DNA of 64,000 bases from Paenibacillus polymyxa (GTDB lineage Bacteria > Bacillota > Bacilli > Paenibacillales > Paenibacillaceae), in assembly GCF_018614975.1 (NCBI RefSeq), contig NZ_JAGGNR010000020.1, positions 1-64,000 of the forward strand, given 5' to 3'. Positions 1 to 7,877 of this stretch are shown in pieces. The notes under the pieces were generated by a model. That model had not been told where the DNA came from and made no database searches. It saw nothing but the letters and a program-made list of their open reading frames with translations. Position 1 is the first letter of the stretch; each line of letters begins with the position of its first letter. A program made the translations under genes and the position numbers.

Positions 1-345
1 TCGAGCCGGTTTCCCTTCGATCTCCTGAGTATACTTGGTTATCCATTTCGACAACACACTTTTGCTTGAAATATCATATTTTTCTGTTGCAGCAGATAAA
101 GATAGCTGACCAGACAAGACATCTCTGACCGCACCCAGCCTTATTTCCTCGGCGTATGTTTTCCACGTTTTCGATTCCTTTAACCCATCCGACCCATGTG
201 CTCTATATTTTCTGACCCAATCTTTGACTGAATTCTTGCTCACCCCAATGTGTTTAGCTTCCGAATTCGGATTGGATTGGAGTTCAAGGCAGCGCTGTAC
301 GGTGTGTAATTTGATTTCTAAAGAAATGGGACTTCTTTTAGACAT
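1..345 (-). CDS. IS3-family transposase OrfA (partial)
   Basis: This is the DNA-binding first ORF of a two-ORF IS3-type transposase, cut by the window edge after 115 residues. The protein begins MSKRSPISLEIKLHTVQRC. It shows two helix-turn-helix units: EAKHIGVSKNSVKDWVRKY at about residues 33-51, and LSAATEKYDISSKSVLSKW at about 82-100. The W-(V/I)-x-K-Y endings are typical of IS150-group OrfA. The ATG at 345 follows a GAGGGGAG ribosome site. OrfB, with the DDE domain, would lie to the left and is not visible, so activity cannot be assessed. Confidence 0.8.
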   Translation of the reverse strand, partial: MSKRSPISLEIKLHTVQRCLELQSNPNSEAKHIGVSKNSVKDWVRKYRAHGSDGLKESKTWKTYAEEIRLGAVRDVLSGQLSLSAATEKYDISSKSVLSKWITKYTQEIEGKPAR

Positions 346-417
346 GAGAAAACTCCCCTCATAATAGACGTAGAAGTTTTGTTTTTTTCTACTGTCTACT
401 ATGGGGGGAGCATATCA
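1..417 (-). mobile_element. IS3-family insertion sequence, left end only
   Basis: The transposase start of an IS3/IS150-type element runs off the window edge. Upstream of its ATG, the minus strand reads TGATATGCTCCCCCCATAG and then TAGACAGTAGAA, which resembles the TG-beginning terminal repeat of IS150-group elements. I therefore place the outer end near position 417. The other end and any target duplication lie outside the window, so the element's integrity cannot be judged. Confidence 0.6.
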
Positions 418-513
418 GTGAATGCTGAAGAGATCTTTTTTTATTTTACATATAACCGACAATTGCAACTCAAAAAAGCCAAGCTGAGAAGCAAGAATTA
501 CCCATCACTGAAA

Positions 514-1686
514 TTACACTGGATCTGGCGTTCCAGTCCTGCTTCTCGATTTCTTAAATAGTAAGATGGCAAGAAATAATGCTACGCTTACAGCTCCAAA
601 TCCCAACCAATTCAAGTACAGGACAGATGTGCGACTGATCACAAGCCCACCTAATCCAGATCCCAGTGCAAAACCAAATTGGATAAATGACGTATTTACG
701 CTAAGGGCAATGTCGGGATTACGAGGTGCCAGTGTAACCAGATATAGTTGCTGTGCCGGAGATATGCTCCACGTTGCTAACATAAAAATCATGAAAACCA
801 AGATTAAAATCATAAGATTGATCCCCGCTAGAGCGAACAAAAGAAGAGTTGCACCTTGTAACAGAAGACCTAGACAAATTGTAAACTTTGATCCCTTTGC
901 ATCTGCCAATTGTCCGCCCACTTTTGATCCGACAAAGCTGCAAATACCCGCGAGTAACAGAACACCGCTTATCTCGCTCATGGTAAGAGTGGATGTAGCT
1001 TGCAAGTAAGGCGTAATATACGTGAACAGTGTAGAATAGCCGCCGATATACAATAATGTAATAAGCAAGGCAGTCAGAATGAGTGGATTTTTTAAAATGG
1101 AGATCTGCATTCTGAGGGTGATCTTTTCTTCCTCTTTGATTGCCGGAACCTTTTTGTAGATAATAAGTAATGGAAGAACACTTAATAAACCAATGAATAC
1201 AAATAGGACTCTCCATCCAAAAATTTCACTAAAAAACGTACCCGATGGCACACCGAGCACTAGCGAACTGCTTAGCCCCATCAAAATGATGCCGATGGCA
1301 TTGCCCCTTTTTTCTTTTTCAACGAGTCGTGTCGCTACGGCCATAGCTATAACCGTAGCGATTCCTCCGCTCGCCCCTTGAATAATTCGCACCCATAGTA
1401 ATGTTTCGTAAGAAAGGTTAACAAGCATAAGTCCGTTACTGGCTATAAACACACTGAGGGCGGACAACAGTAACTTTTTGCGATCCATATTTATTGTAAT
1501 TGCAATGAGAATCGGAGCGATAATGGCCGCTGCCAGAGCGAATACAGTCACCAGTAAACCCACTTCGGAAGTAGATACGCTCAACTCTGCGGCGATCATT
1601 GCAATGACTCCTGTAATAATGTATTCAATGGTTCCGATCAGAAAAACAGCCAATGCCAAGATATATATGATCCATTTATTTTTCAA
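514..1686 (-). CDS. MFS exporter, DHA1 family (PbuE/AraJ-like)
   Basis: A 390-residue inner-membrane transporter with twelve predicted helices, expected to export a small molecule by proton antiport. The motif A region reads ITINMDRKKLLLSAL, and motif C-like segments (GIILMGLSSSLVLGVPSG, about 134-151) are present. Overall layout and length match the B. subtilis purine-efflux pump PbuE and the AraJ group, but the substrate cannot be read from sequence. It starts 24 bp after the MerR gene ends, so the two are very likely one transcript under the MerR promoter at 2561-2592. The C-terminus is a short basic tail (KKSRSRTGTPDPV). Confidence 0.85.
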   Translation of the reverse strand: MKNKWIIYILALAVFLIGTIEYIITGVIAMIAAELSVSTSEVGLLVTVFALAAAIIAPILIAITINMDRKKLLLSALSVFIASNGLMLVNLSYETLLWVRIIQGASGGIATVIAMAVATRLVEKEKRGNAIGIILMGLSSSLVLGVPSGTFFSEIFGWRVLFVFIGLLSVLPLLIIYKKVPAIKEEEKITLRMQISILKNPLILTALLITLLYIGGYSTLFTYITPYLQATSTLTMSEISGVLLLAGICSFVGSKVGGQLADAKGSKFTICLGLLLQGATLLLFALAGINLMILILVFMIFMLATWSISPAQQLYLVTLAPRNPDIALSVNTSFIQFGFALGSGLGGLVISRTSVLYLNWLGFGAVSVALFLAILLFKKSRSRTGTPDPV

Positions 1687-1710
1687 TTTACTCCACTCCG
1701 TCTTTTTCAG

Positions 1711-2532
1711 TTATCTAATTAGTATTGGAATTTGTATTTCTATCAATTGTGCATCTTGTTCTTGAGATAAGGGTAAGTATAGTTCCCTACCAGACTCGTT
1801 TTCCTTGATCTGATAGTTATTCTTCTCAATCCATGTAGCTAGATGAACACAGGCTTTACAGGCAAAGGCGGCATTGGAACGATAAGTTATGGTGGCCATC
1901 ATGGGCTCAGCAGGAAGAGTTCGCAGTTGAAATGGGTCGGGAGGTGATCGCAGCTCACAGGTTAAGAAATAACCTATTTCAAACTCGAACTCTTCCTCTT
2001 GTCCAGCGACTTCTTTCCACAAAACAACCTGTGGTCCGTGGATCAGTTGGTGCATTTCTTTTGTTAATGACTGATCAAACTGATGAAATAAACTCGGAAT
2101 CTCCTCTTCCCTCCCGCACCCTGTCTGAAAAAGAAACTGCCGAGCCCCTTCCTCTTTGATTCGGATTTCTTGCCCGGTTTCGACGTGCCCCTCTTCCTCT
2201 ATAAGTTGCATACGTTCCTCAATTCGGACGAGTTTGGCTTGTTCCGTATCGATAATCTGCTGAATTTCGCTTCTCTTCAGCTTAAACATGCCTTGAATAT
2301 TCTCCAACGTAATATGTTCCTGTAACAACTGTGTGATTTGTGGCAACGTAAACCCCAATTCTTTGTAAATGAAGATTCGATTGAGCTCGAGAAGCTGATC
2401 TGCGGAATAGTAACGGTAACCTGTACTTTGATCTACCTTTCTCGGCTTAAGTATGCCAATCTGGTCATAATAACGCAGTGTTTTTAATGAGACCCTGCTT
2501 AGCCTGGAAAACGCGCTGATTTTGAACAACAT
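1711..2532 (-). CDS. MerR-family regulator with GyrI-like effector domain
   Basis: A transcription factor of 273 residues. The N-terminal winged HTH is typical of MerR (FSRLSRVSLKTLRYYDQIG at about 8-26, then GYRYYSADQL). It is followed by a dimerisation helix at about 75-120 and a C-terminal effector-binding domain of the BmrR/GyrI type (about 120-273). This architecture belongs to multidrug-sensing activators such as BmrR. It precedes an MFS exporter and faces its own promoter, which has a long spacer holding a dyad, so it probably induces itself and the pump in response to a pump substrate. The ligand is unknown. Confidence 0.9.
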   Translation of the reverse strand: MLFKISAFSRLSRVSLKTLRYYDQIGILKPRKVDQSTGYRYYSADQLLELNRIFIYKELGFTLPQITQLLQEHITLENIQGMFKLKRSEIQQIIDTEQAKLVRIEERMQLIEEEGHVETGQEIRIKEEGARQFLFQTGCGREEEIPSLFHQFDQSLTKEMHQLIHGPQVVLWKEVAGQEEEFEFEIGYFLTCELRSPPDPFQLRTLPAEPMMATITYRSNAAFACKACVHLATWIEKNNYQIKENESGRELYLPLSQEQDAQLIEIQIPILIR

Positions 2533-2560
2533 ATCATCTCCAATCTATTAACATAATGCG

Positions 2561-2592
2561 AGTATATAGTTTCCCGTACAGGGGAAAGTCAA
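2561..2592 (-). promoter_or_regulatory. MerR-type promoter and operator
   Basis: On the minus strand a TTGACT -35 box (2587-2592) and a TATACT -10 box (2561-2566) are separated by 20 bp. The spacer is occupied by the dyad TTTCCC-CTGTAC-GGGAAA (2570-2587). An over-long spacer carrying a dyad is the hallmark of promoters that MerR proteins untwist. It lies just upstream of the merR-MFS pair, consistent with autoregulation. Confidence 0.7.
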
Positions 2593-2712
2593 GGGTGTAT
2601 ATGCTTCTCATTTGCCTAGATAAATCAACCACCGTCCTTGTCATCACTCTATGTTGCTGTTATGGGTAAGTCAAAGAACCGTTTCTGAATGAAACGTTCA
2701 TTTTTTTTGAAC

Positions 2713-2737
2713 AAAAAAATGCCACGCATCGTGGCAT
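2713..2737 (-). terminator. Rho-independent terminator after the CoA-disulfide reductase gene
   Basis: The arms ATGCCACG (2719-2726) and CGTGGCAT (2730-2737) pair perfectly. On the minus strand they are followed by a run of T (2713-2718). The site lies about 50 bp past the stop codon of the reductase gene. Confidence 0.85.
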
Positions 2738-2783
2738 CCTCTCGGTACTCATTCAATTATCCTGCTCAGCATTACTAATTTTT

Positions 2784-5252
2784 TTAAATAAACAGATTAT
2801 GATTGGCTTGTGATGCTTGTCCAAGATAGTAACCTACACCACCAATTTTGACTTGATCTATTAATTCTTCACGCTGAATTCCCATTAAGTCCATGGACAT
2901 TTGGCAGGCAACGATCTCTGCTCCTTGTGCAATTACACTCTCTATCAATTCTTCCAATGAAGGCACATGATGTTTTTTCATCAAACCACGGATCATCTTC
3001 GGGCCTGCTCCGAGCATATTCATTTTGGACATGCCAAGCTTCTGGCTGCCGCGAGGTAACATCATATCAAACATACGGCCGATCATCGTTTTGGATAACT
3101 TCTGCGGTTGCGGCTTACGAATAATACTCAATCCCCAAAATGTGAAAAATAGAGTTACTTTCCGTCCGCTGGCTGCTGCCCCATTAGCAATAATGAGTGA
3201 GGCAATCGCTTTATCCAGATCGCCACTGAAAACAACCATCGTGCTGGCAGGATCGCTGATGGGGGAATCTGATACGGGTTGTGCTGTATTTTTAACAATG
3301 ATAGACTCAATGGTTCCGCCCTTCAATCTTTCCAACTGCAAGATTGTGGAACCCGACATCGAGGCCCATGCTTTGACATCTTCATAGAAGCCTGGATCGG
3401 AAGCTTTCACACGAAGGGTTTCTCCGTTCGAGAGTTGATCCATTTTTTGCTTAACCTGAATTAACGGACCAGGACAACTTAATCCGCATACGTTCAGGTC
3501 ATGATCAATACGTTGCGGCTGTGTCGAGTCAGCTGGAATAGACTCCTTTTCCTTAGCGTCCAGCGCAGGAACATGATGATCTTGTTTTCCAGCAGTAAAT
3601 GGAGCAGGCTTAAACTGGGCTTGACGGTATGTTTTATAACCACCACTCAGGTTTTTCACGCTAAAACCATGCTGACGCAGAATTTGCGAAGCTGTATAAC
3701 CACGCAGGCCGACTTGACAGTATAGCCAGATTTCCTTGGATGGGTCTAATTCATCTAACCGCTCACGAAGCTCATCAACTGGAATAGAGAGTGAACCCGG
3801 AATATGACCATTTTGATGCTCGATTTCACTGCGAACATCCAGAAGGATCGACTGCTCCGGCTGACGATCAGCCAGTTGATTATAGGTGAACGTCTGAACA
3901 CGTCCAGTAATCATATTCTCTGCTGCATATCCAGCCATATTCACGGGATCTTTGGCAGAAGAATAAGGTGGCGCGTAACTCAGTTCAAGCTCTGTCAAAT
4001 CCCGGACATGTCCTCCAAAATGTATGGCAACAGCAATGTCATCAATTCGTTTATCCACTCCATCATAACCGACTGCTTGTGCGCCTAAAATTTTACCTTC
4101 CGGAGTAAACAGCAACTTAAGAGTAATTGCGCTTGAACCCGGATAATACGATGCATGAGAAGCAGGGTGTACGATAACCGTTTGATATTCTACGCCGAGA
4201 CGCTGTAGTGTTTTCTCATTACTGCCTGTCGTGGCTGCGGTCATTCCAAATACTTTGATAATGGACGTACCTTGTGTTCCTTTATAGGTAGAATGAAGCC
4301 CTGCGATACGGTCAGCAACAATCCGGCCTTGTTTGTTGGCAGGTCCGGCAAGGGGTATCGTTGCCTTCGTACCATGAATGGTTTCCGTGACTTCGATGGC
4401 ATCCCCAACCGCATAGATATGTGGCACACTGCTTTCTAAAGCTTCATTTACGATAATATGTCCACGTGCACCCAGCGAAATGCCGCTATTTTTCAAGAAA
4501 TAGGTGTCCGGCGTTACGCCTATCGCAAGAATAACCATGTCAGCTGTTAGCGTATGACCATCCGCAAGTTCAACCCCTATGCCCTGCTCTAGGGAATGGA
4601 ATCCCTGAACACGCTTGGAAAACAGCAGGTTCACACCATGATTCTCCATTTCCTGTGACAATGCGGCTGCTAACTCGGGATCATATGGTGTGAGTACTTG
4701 TGCGTTCCCCTCAACCAATGTTACATCCAGACCCGCTTCCTTTAAATTCTCAGCCATTTCCACACCTATGAATCCACCGCCTATGACAATCGCAGACTTG
4801 TTGTTAGAAGAATTTACCTGTCCTTTGATCCGATCAATATCTGGAATACTTCGTACGGTATAGATTAGCGGATTGTCCTTACCCGGCAGATCGGGAATGA
4901 TTGGTTTGGCACCTGGTGACAATATCAACTCGTCATAGCTTTCTTCATATGCACCACGCTCCTGAGACTGTATCTTAACCACTCGCTTCTGCGAATCGAT
5001 AGCTACGACCTCACTTCTTGTACGCACATCGATCCGAAAGCGATCTGCCATCCCTTTTGGCGTTTGCACCAGCAGACGCTCTCGATCATTGATTGTGCCA
5101 CCTATATAATAAGGTAAGCCACAATTGGCAAATGAAATATAGGGCCCTTTCTCAAAGATAATAATCTCGGCATGTTCATCCAGACGGCGAAGACGTGCAG
5201 CTGCAGATGCACCTCCAGCTACCCCGCCAACAATCAGTACTTTTTTACTCAT
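2784..5252 (-). CDS. cdr: CoA-disulfide reductase fused to rhodanese, TusA and DsrE domains
   Basis: A cytoplasmic four-module sulfur-handling protein of 822 residues. Residues 1-450 form an FAD/NAD(P)H pyridine nucleotide-disulfide reductase: GGVAGGASAAARLRRL binds FAD, and the single active-site Cys44 sits in SFANCGLPYY, as in CoA-disulfide reductase. Residues about 460-550 are a rhodanese domain with Cys512 in LYCQVGLRGY. Residues about 580-650 are a TusA domain (CGLSCPGP, Cys589/Cys593). The last 155 residues are a DsrE-like domain with Cys783 (ACQMSMDLMGI). All four catalytic cysteines are intact, so sulfane sulfur could be passed along within one chain. The gene overlaps the upstream ArsR gene by 4 bp. 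The role is probably persulfide/polysulfide reduction and CoA-thiol homeostasis. Confidence 0.93.
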   Translation of the reverse strand: MSKKVLIVGGVAGGASAAARLRRLDEHAEIIIFEKGPYISFANCGLPYYIGGTINDRERLLVQTPKGMADRFRIDVRTRSEVVAIDSQKRVVKIQSQERGAYEESYDELILSPGAKPIIPDLPGKDNPLIYTVRSIPDIDRIKGQVNSSNNKSAIVIGGGFIGVEMAENLKEAGLDVTLVEGNAQVLTPYDPELAAALSQEMENHGVNLLFSKRVQGFHSLEQGIGVELADGHTLTADMVILAIGVTPDTYFLKNSGISLGARGHIIVNEALESSVPHIYAVGDAIEVTETIHGTKATIPLAGPANKQGRIVADRIAGLHSTYKGTQGTSIIKVFGMTAATTGSNEKTLQRLGVEYQTVIVHPASHASYYPGSSAITLKLLFTPEGKILGAQAVGYDGVDKRIDDIAVAIHFGGHVRDLTELELSYAPPYSSAKDPVNMAGYAAENMITGRVQTFTYNQLADRQPEQSILLDVRSEIEHQNGHIPGSLSIPVDELRERLDELDPSKEIWLYCQVGLRGYTASQILRQHGFSVKNLSGGYKTYRQAQFKPAPFTAGKQDHHVPALDAKEKESIPADSTQPQRIDHDLNVCGLSCPGPLIQVKQKMDQLSNGETLRVKASDPGFYEDVKAWASMSGSTILQLERLKGGTIESIIVKNTAQPVSDSPISDPASTMVVFSGDLDKAIASLIIANGAAASGRKVTLFFTFWGLSIIRKPQPQKLSKTMIGRMFDMMLPRGSQKLGMSKMNMLGAGPKMIRGLMKKHHVPSLEELIESVIAQGAEIVACQMSMDLMGIQREELIDQVKIGGVGYYLGQASQANHNLFI

Positions 5253-5563
5253 GATTCACAATCATCCTTTTCAAATAAAGTATTTATAATCTGTTCAACC
5301 CGTGGATCAGCAAGCACATAGTTCACTTCAAGACCATTGCGCTCTGTAGCAACAATACCTGCACTACGAAGCTTTTGGAGATGTTGTGAAACTGTAGATT
5401 GGGGAAGATCCAGACATTCCTGCATATAAGAAACATTACATTTTTTTTTCATCATCAGTCCCCGCACAATACATAAACGAATGGGGTGAGATAAAGCTTT
5501 CAGGAGATTAGCTGGTTCATCGAACTGTTTAATGTTATTGCTGTCAAAAGCGGGAGTGTTCAA
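5249..5563 (-). CDS. ArsR-family regulator, probably thiol/sulfide sensing
   Basis: A 104-residue winged-helix repressor. The recognition region is DLPQSTVSQHLQKLRSAGIV (about 52-71), followed by the wing ERNGLEVNYVL. Cys31, Cys42 (KKKCNV), Cys50 (MQECLD) and Cys102 are available for metal or thiol chemistry; Cys42 and Cys50 flank the predicted DNA-binding helices. It is co-transcribed and overlaps by ATGA with the CoA-disulfide reductase/rhodanese gene, so reactive sulfur species are the most likely signal, by analogy with SqrR/BigR-type ArsR proteins. A metal ligand cannot be excluded. A palindrome 24 bp upstream of its start is the probable operator. Confidence 0.88.
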   Translation of the reverse strand: MNTPAFDSNNIKQFDEPANLLKALSHPIRLCIVRGLMMKKKCNVSYMQECLDLPQSTVSQHLQKLRSAGIVATERNGLEVNYVLADPRVEQIINTLFEKDDCES

Positions 5564-5586
5564 AAGTATTCCTCCTAAATCGTTAT

Positions 5587-5602
5587 ATCGTAATAATACG
5601 AT
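5587..5602. promoter_or_regulatory. Palindromic operator for the ArsR-type repressor
   Basis: ATCGTA-ATAA-TACGAT is a perfect 6-bp-arm dyad lying 24 bp upstream of the arsR start codon. ArsR repressors bind such short AT-rich dyads over their own promoter. Assignment to this regulator is inferred from position. Confidence 0.55.
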
Positions 5603-5697
5603 TTATTGATATGGATGTCAAATGTATTCTCAAATGAAGGAGTTCCATAAGTTACATTCCTCCTCAACCCTACGGTTTGGCTTGTTTTAGGTGGATG

Positions 5698-5744
5698 ACA
5701 AAAATGCCTGCCAAAATCGCTAAAAGCGACATTTGACGGGCATT
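5698..5744 (-). terminator. Terminator after the double-GH43 gene
   Basis: A long imperfect hairpin has outer arms AATGCC (5703-5708) and GGCATT (5739-5744) and inner pairing around ATCGCTAAAAGCGA. On the minus strand it ends in ATTTTTG. It sits 50 bp beyond the stop codon of the GH43 gene. Confidence 0.7.
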
Positions 5745-5793
5745 CATGTTGTATCAGGCCTTTATAGATAGCGATTTAATTAAACGTCTTATA

Positions 5794-7608
5794 TTAGAGG
5801 ATAACAGGCTGAATCAGTCCGTCCTTACCAAAAAGAAGCGGGTCGATACATATTTCGCGGTGATAACCCTTTCCAGAGGAGAATCTGGACAGTGGCGTGA
5901 CAAAACGGTGATAGGCAATCTGGTATTGACCCATTTCGGAATCATTAAATATACAGTGATGACCTGTGCCCAGCATGCCCTTCTCCACATTTTTGCTCAG
6001 AATCGGGTATTGATAGGTAATTGGACCATATAGCTGCTCTGCCGTACCGTAATTCACATGGTAGTCTTCGCTACCTGTATCATCACAGGACCACGTAAAG
6101 TGGTATAGTCCACCCTGCTTCAACACGGTTACCGCCTCACGAAAATCATGTAAGCCCACCAGATTACTCATTGTGTCCTCTACGACACTTATCATGTCTT
6201 CACCAAGCTCCACAATGGCGGCATGTCCATTGCCAAATAACAGGTACGTTCTTCCGTCATCTTCAACATAGATGGAAGGATCAATAGCCTGACCCATGGT
6301 GATGCCCAGACGTTTCAACTGCTCCATTGTGATTAAAGGCTGCGGCTCGGCGAGGAATGGACCAACCGGTCTATCTGCCACAGCAACGCCAATCGCACTC
6401 TCGCCGTTCAGCATTTTGCCACAGAAATAAAAATAGAACTTTCCGTTTCGGCTGGCAATTGCCGGTGCCCAGGCATTACCGGTTGCCCAGGCGACATCCT
6501 CTGTTCCCAGATCAAGGATCACACCTTCGTCTTGCCAATGCTTCAGATCTGAAGAAGAAAACACCTTGAACTGTGTCCCCGACCACCCCTCGAAGCCATC
6601 TGTTGTCGGGTACATATAGTAACGATCCTCAAACTTGGTGACATCAGGATCGGCATATTGTCCGGGGAGCACCTGATGACCATCCCCAAAAGCCGCGAGA
6701 AGCCGGCTGCACTCCTCAGCTGTGATTGGCAGTACACTTCCGTGTCGCTTTTGAGTCGTTCCCATATCGAAATCACCATCAGGGACGATGCGGAATTCTC
6801 CGCTTCCCAGATCTGTAGTCAGCAGAGGAAGATAACCCTTGCCTTCAGCAAATCGATCAACAATCAGACACCATTCCTCCCGGTCATTGAATTTAAAGAT
6901 TTGAGGTCCCTCCACACCTGCCAAACCCTCCAGTAACGGGGCTTGCAGTGTAACAAACGCCTCTTTGTCGAGAGAGTCTCCTTTTTCAACCCGTATATTT
7001 TTGGTTGTTTCATCCTTGGAGTATCGATAGTAACAGCCAGCCGCAGGAAGAATTGTTGTATCAATAATATGATTATCCCGCTCAATGTATTTCTCCGATG
7101 CAGAGAACGTACGAAAGTCTTTTGTACGAGCGCTGTATATTTTTTGCTTTCGTTCTTGCTCCTGAGGTTCCTCCGTCGCAGAAGCCCAGAATACGAGAAA
7201 CTCATCTGTTATTTCATCATACACAGCTTCCGGCGCCCAGACACATCCAGCGCCCTCAACACCTAGTGTAACGTTCCATGGGGAGGACCAGTTCACGAGA
7301 TTGCTGGATTCCCATACGATTACGTCACGGCTCCCCGCATTAACGGCATGAGTCCATCCTTTGCCGCTTGCGATGCGGAGATCCGTTGCAATCAGATAAA
7401 ATTTATTTTCCTTGACTGAACGAACCAGAAACGGGTCCCGTACCCCCTTTTCTCCAAGATCGGAAAACAGCACAGGTGATCCCCCATTAAGGTCCTTCCA
7501 GTGAAGTCCATCCTCGCTATAGGAGAAATAGACCTGCTCTCCGTCTGGTTGTTCGCCAATAAAATGTACAAAGAGATACCCATCATAATTTGGAGTTGGT
7601 GTGGTCAA
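5794..7608 (-). CDS. Tandem glycoside hydrolase family 43 protein (two beta-propellers)
   Basis: A 604-residue protein without a signal peptide, so probably acting in the cytoplasm on imported pentose-containing oligosaccharides. It appears to hold two complete GH43-type five-blade propellers. The first (about 1-300) has candidate base Asp58 (RDPFLVR), Asp183 (IDTTIL) and acid Glu233 (VEGPQIF). The second (about 305-604) has Asp320 (ADPDV), Asp443 (DPSIYVEDDG) and Glu491 (FREAVTVL). Arabinofuranosidase or xylosidase activity is likely for the family, but the specificity is unknown. A cre-like site lies 58 bp upstream, suggesting glucose repression. It stands alone, diverging from the alkaline phosphatase gene. 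Confidence 0.85.
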   Translation of the reverse strand: MTTPTPNYDGYLFVHFIGEQPDGEQVYFSYSEDGLHWKDLNGGSPVLFSDLGEKGVRDPFLVRSVKENKFYLIATDLRIASGKGWTHAVNAGSRDVIVWESSNLVNWSSPWNVTLGVEGAGCVWAPEAVYDEITDEFLVFWASATEEPQEQERKQKIYSARTKDFRTFSASEKYIERDNHIIDTTILPAAGCYYRYSKDETTKNIRVEKGDSLDKEAFVTLQAPLLEGLAGVEGPQIFKFNDREEWCLIVDRFAEGKGYLPLLTTDLGSGEFRIVPDGDFDMGTTQKRHGSVLPITAEECSRLLAAFGDGHQVLPGQYADPDVTKFEDRYYMYPTTDGFEGWSGTQFKVFSSSDLKHWQDEGVILDLGTEDVAWATGNAWAPAIASRNGKFYFYFCGKMLNGESAIGVAVADRPVGPFLAEPQPLITMEQLKRLGITMGQAIDPSIYVEDDGRTYLLFGNGHAAIVELGEDMISVVEDTMSNLVGLHDFREAVTVLKQGGLYHFTWSCDDTGSEDYHVNYGTAEQLYGPITYQYPILSKNVEKGMLGTGHHCIFNDSEMGQYQIAYHRFVTPLSRFSSGKGYHREICIDPLLFGKDGLIQPVIL

Positions 7609-7665
7609 TGGTAAGAGCCTCCTGAAATGAAATTGATTTTTATACTAACAGTAATATAAAAAAAA

Positions 7666-7679
7666 TGAAAGCGTTCTAC
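7666..7679. promoter_or_regulatory. cre-like CcpA site upstream of the GH43 gene
   Basis: TGAAAGCGTT (7666-7675) matches the core of the catabolite-responsive element TGWAARCGYTWNCW; the last positions fit less well. Its place in front of a glycosidase gene supports catabolite control. The rest of the 269-bp divergent spacer (7609-7877) is AT-rich; I saw one dyad, ATGAAT-ATAG-ATTCAT, and no convincing Pho box. Confidence 0.45.
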
Positions 7680-7877
7680 TTCTGTTGTATCATACTTCAA
7701 AAACAGCGGAATGAGTATATTTTTGTGATTTGGAACACATCGCCTTTATTTTACCTCAGGTATACAAAGGTCCTGTTTTTCATTTACAAATAAATGCTAA
7801 TCTTCTTAATGATGAACAAATGAATATAGATTCATGCATTCATTTTTGTTGTTGAGATATTACGAGGAGGAATCATT

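Noticed and set aside
379-561. A 60-codon plus-strand frame beside the IS3 end
   Set aside because: It spans the putative IS end and the 3' end of the MFS gene, with no ribosome site or recognisable protein.
7740-7877. Pho box before the alkaline phosphatase gene
   Set aside because: One TTTACA is present, but the 11-bp-spaced repeats of a PhoP site are not visible.
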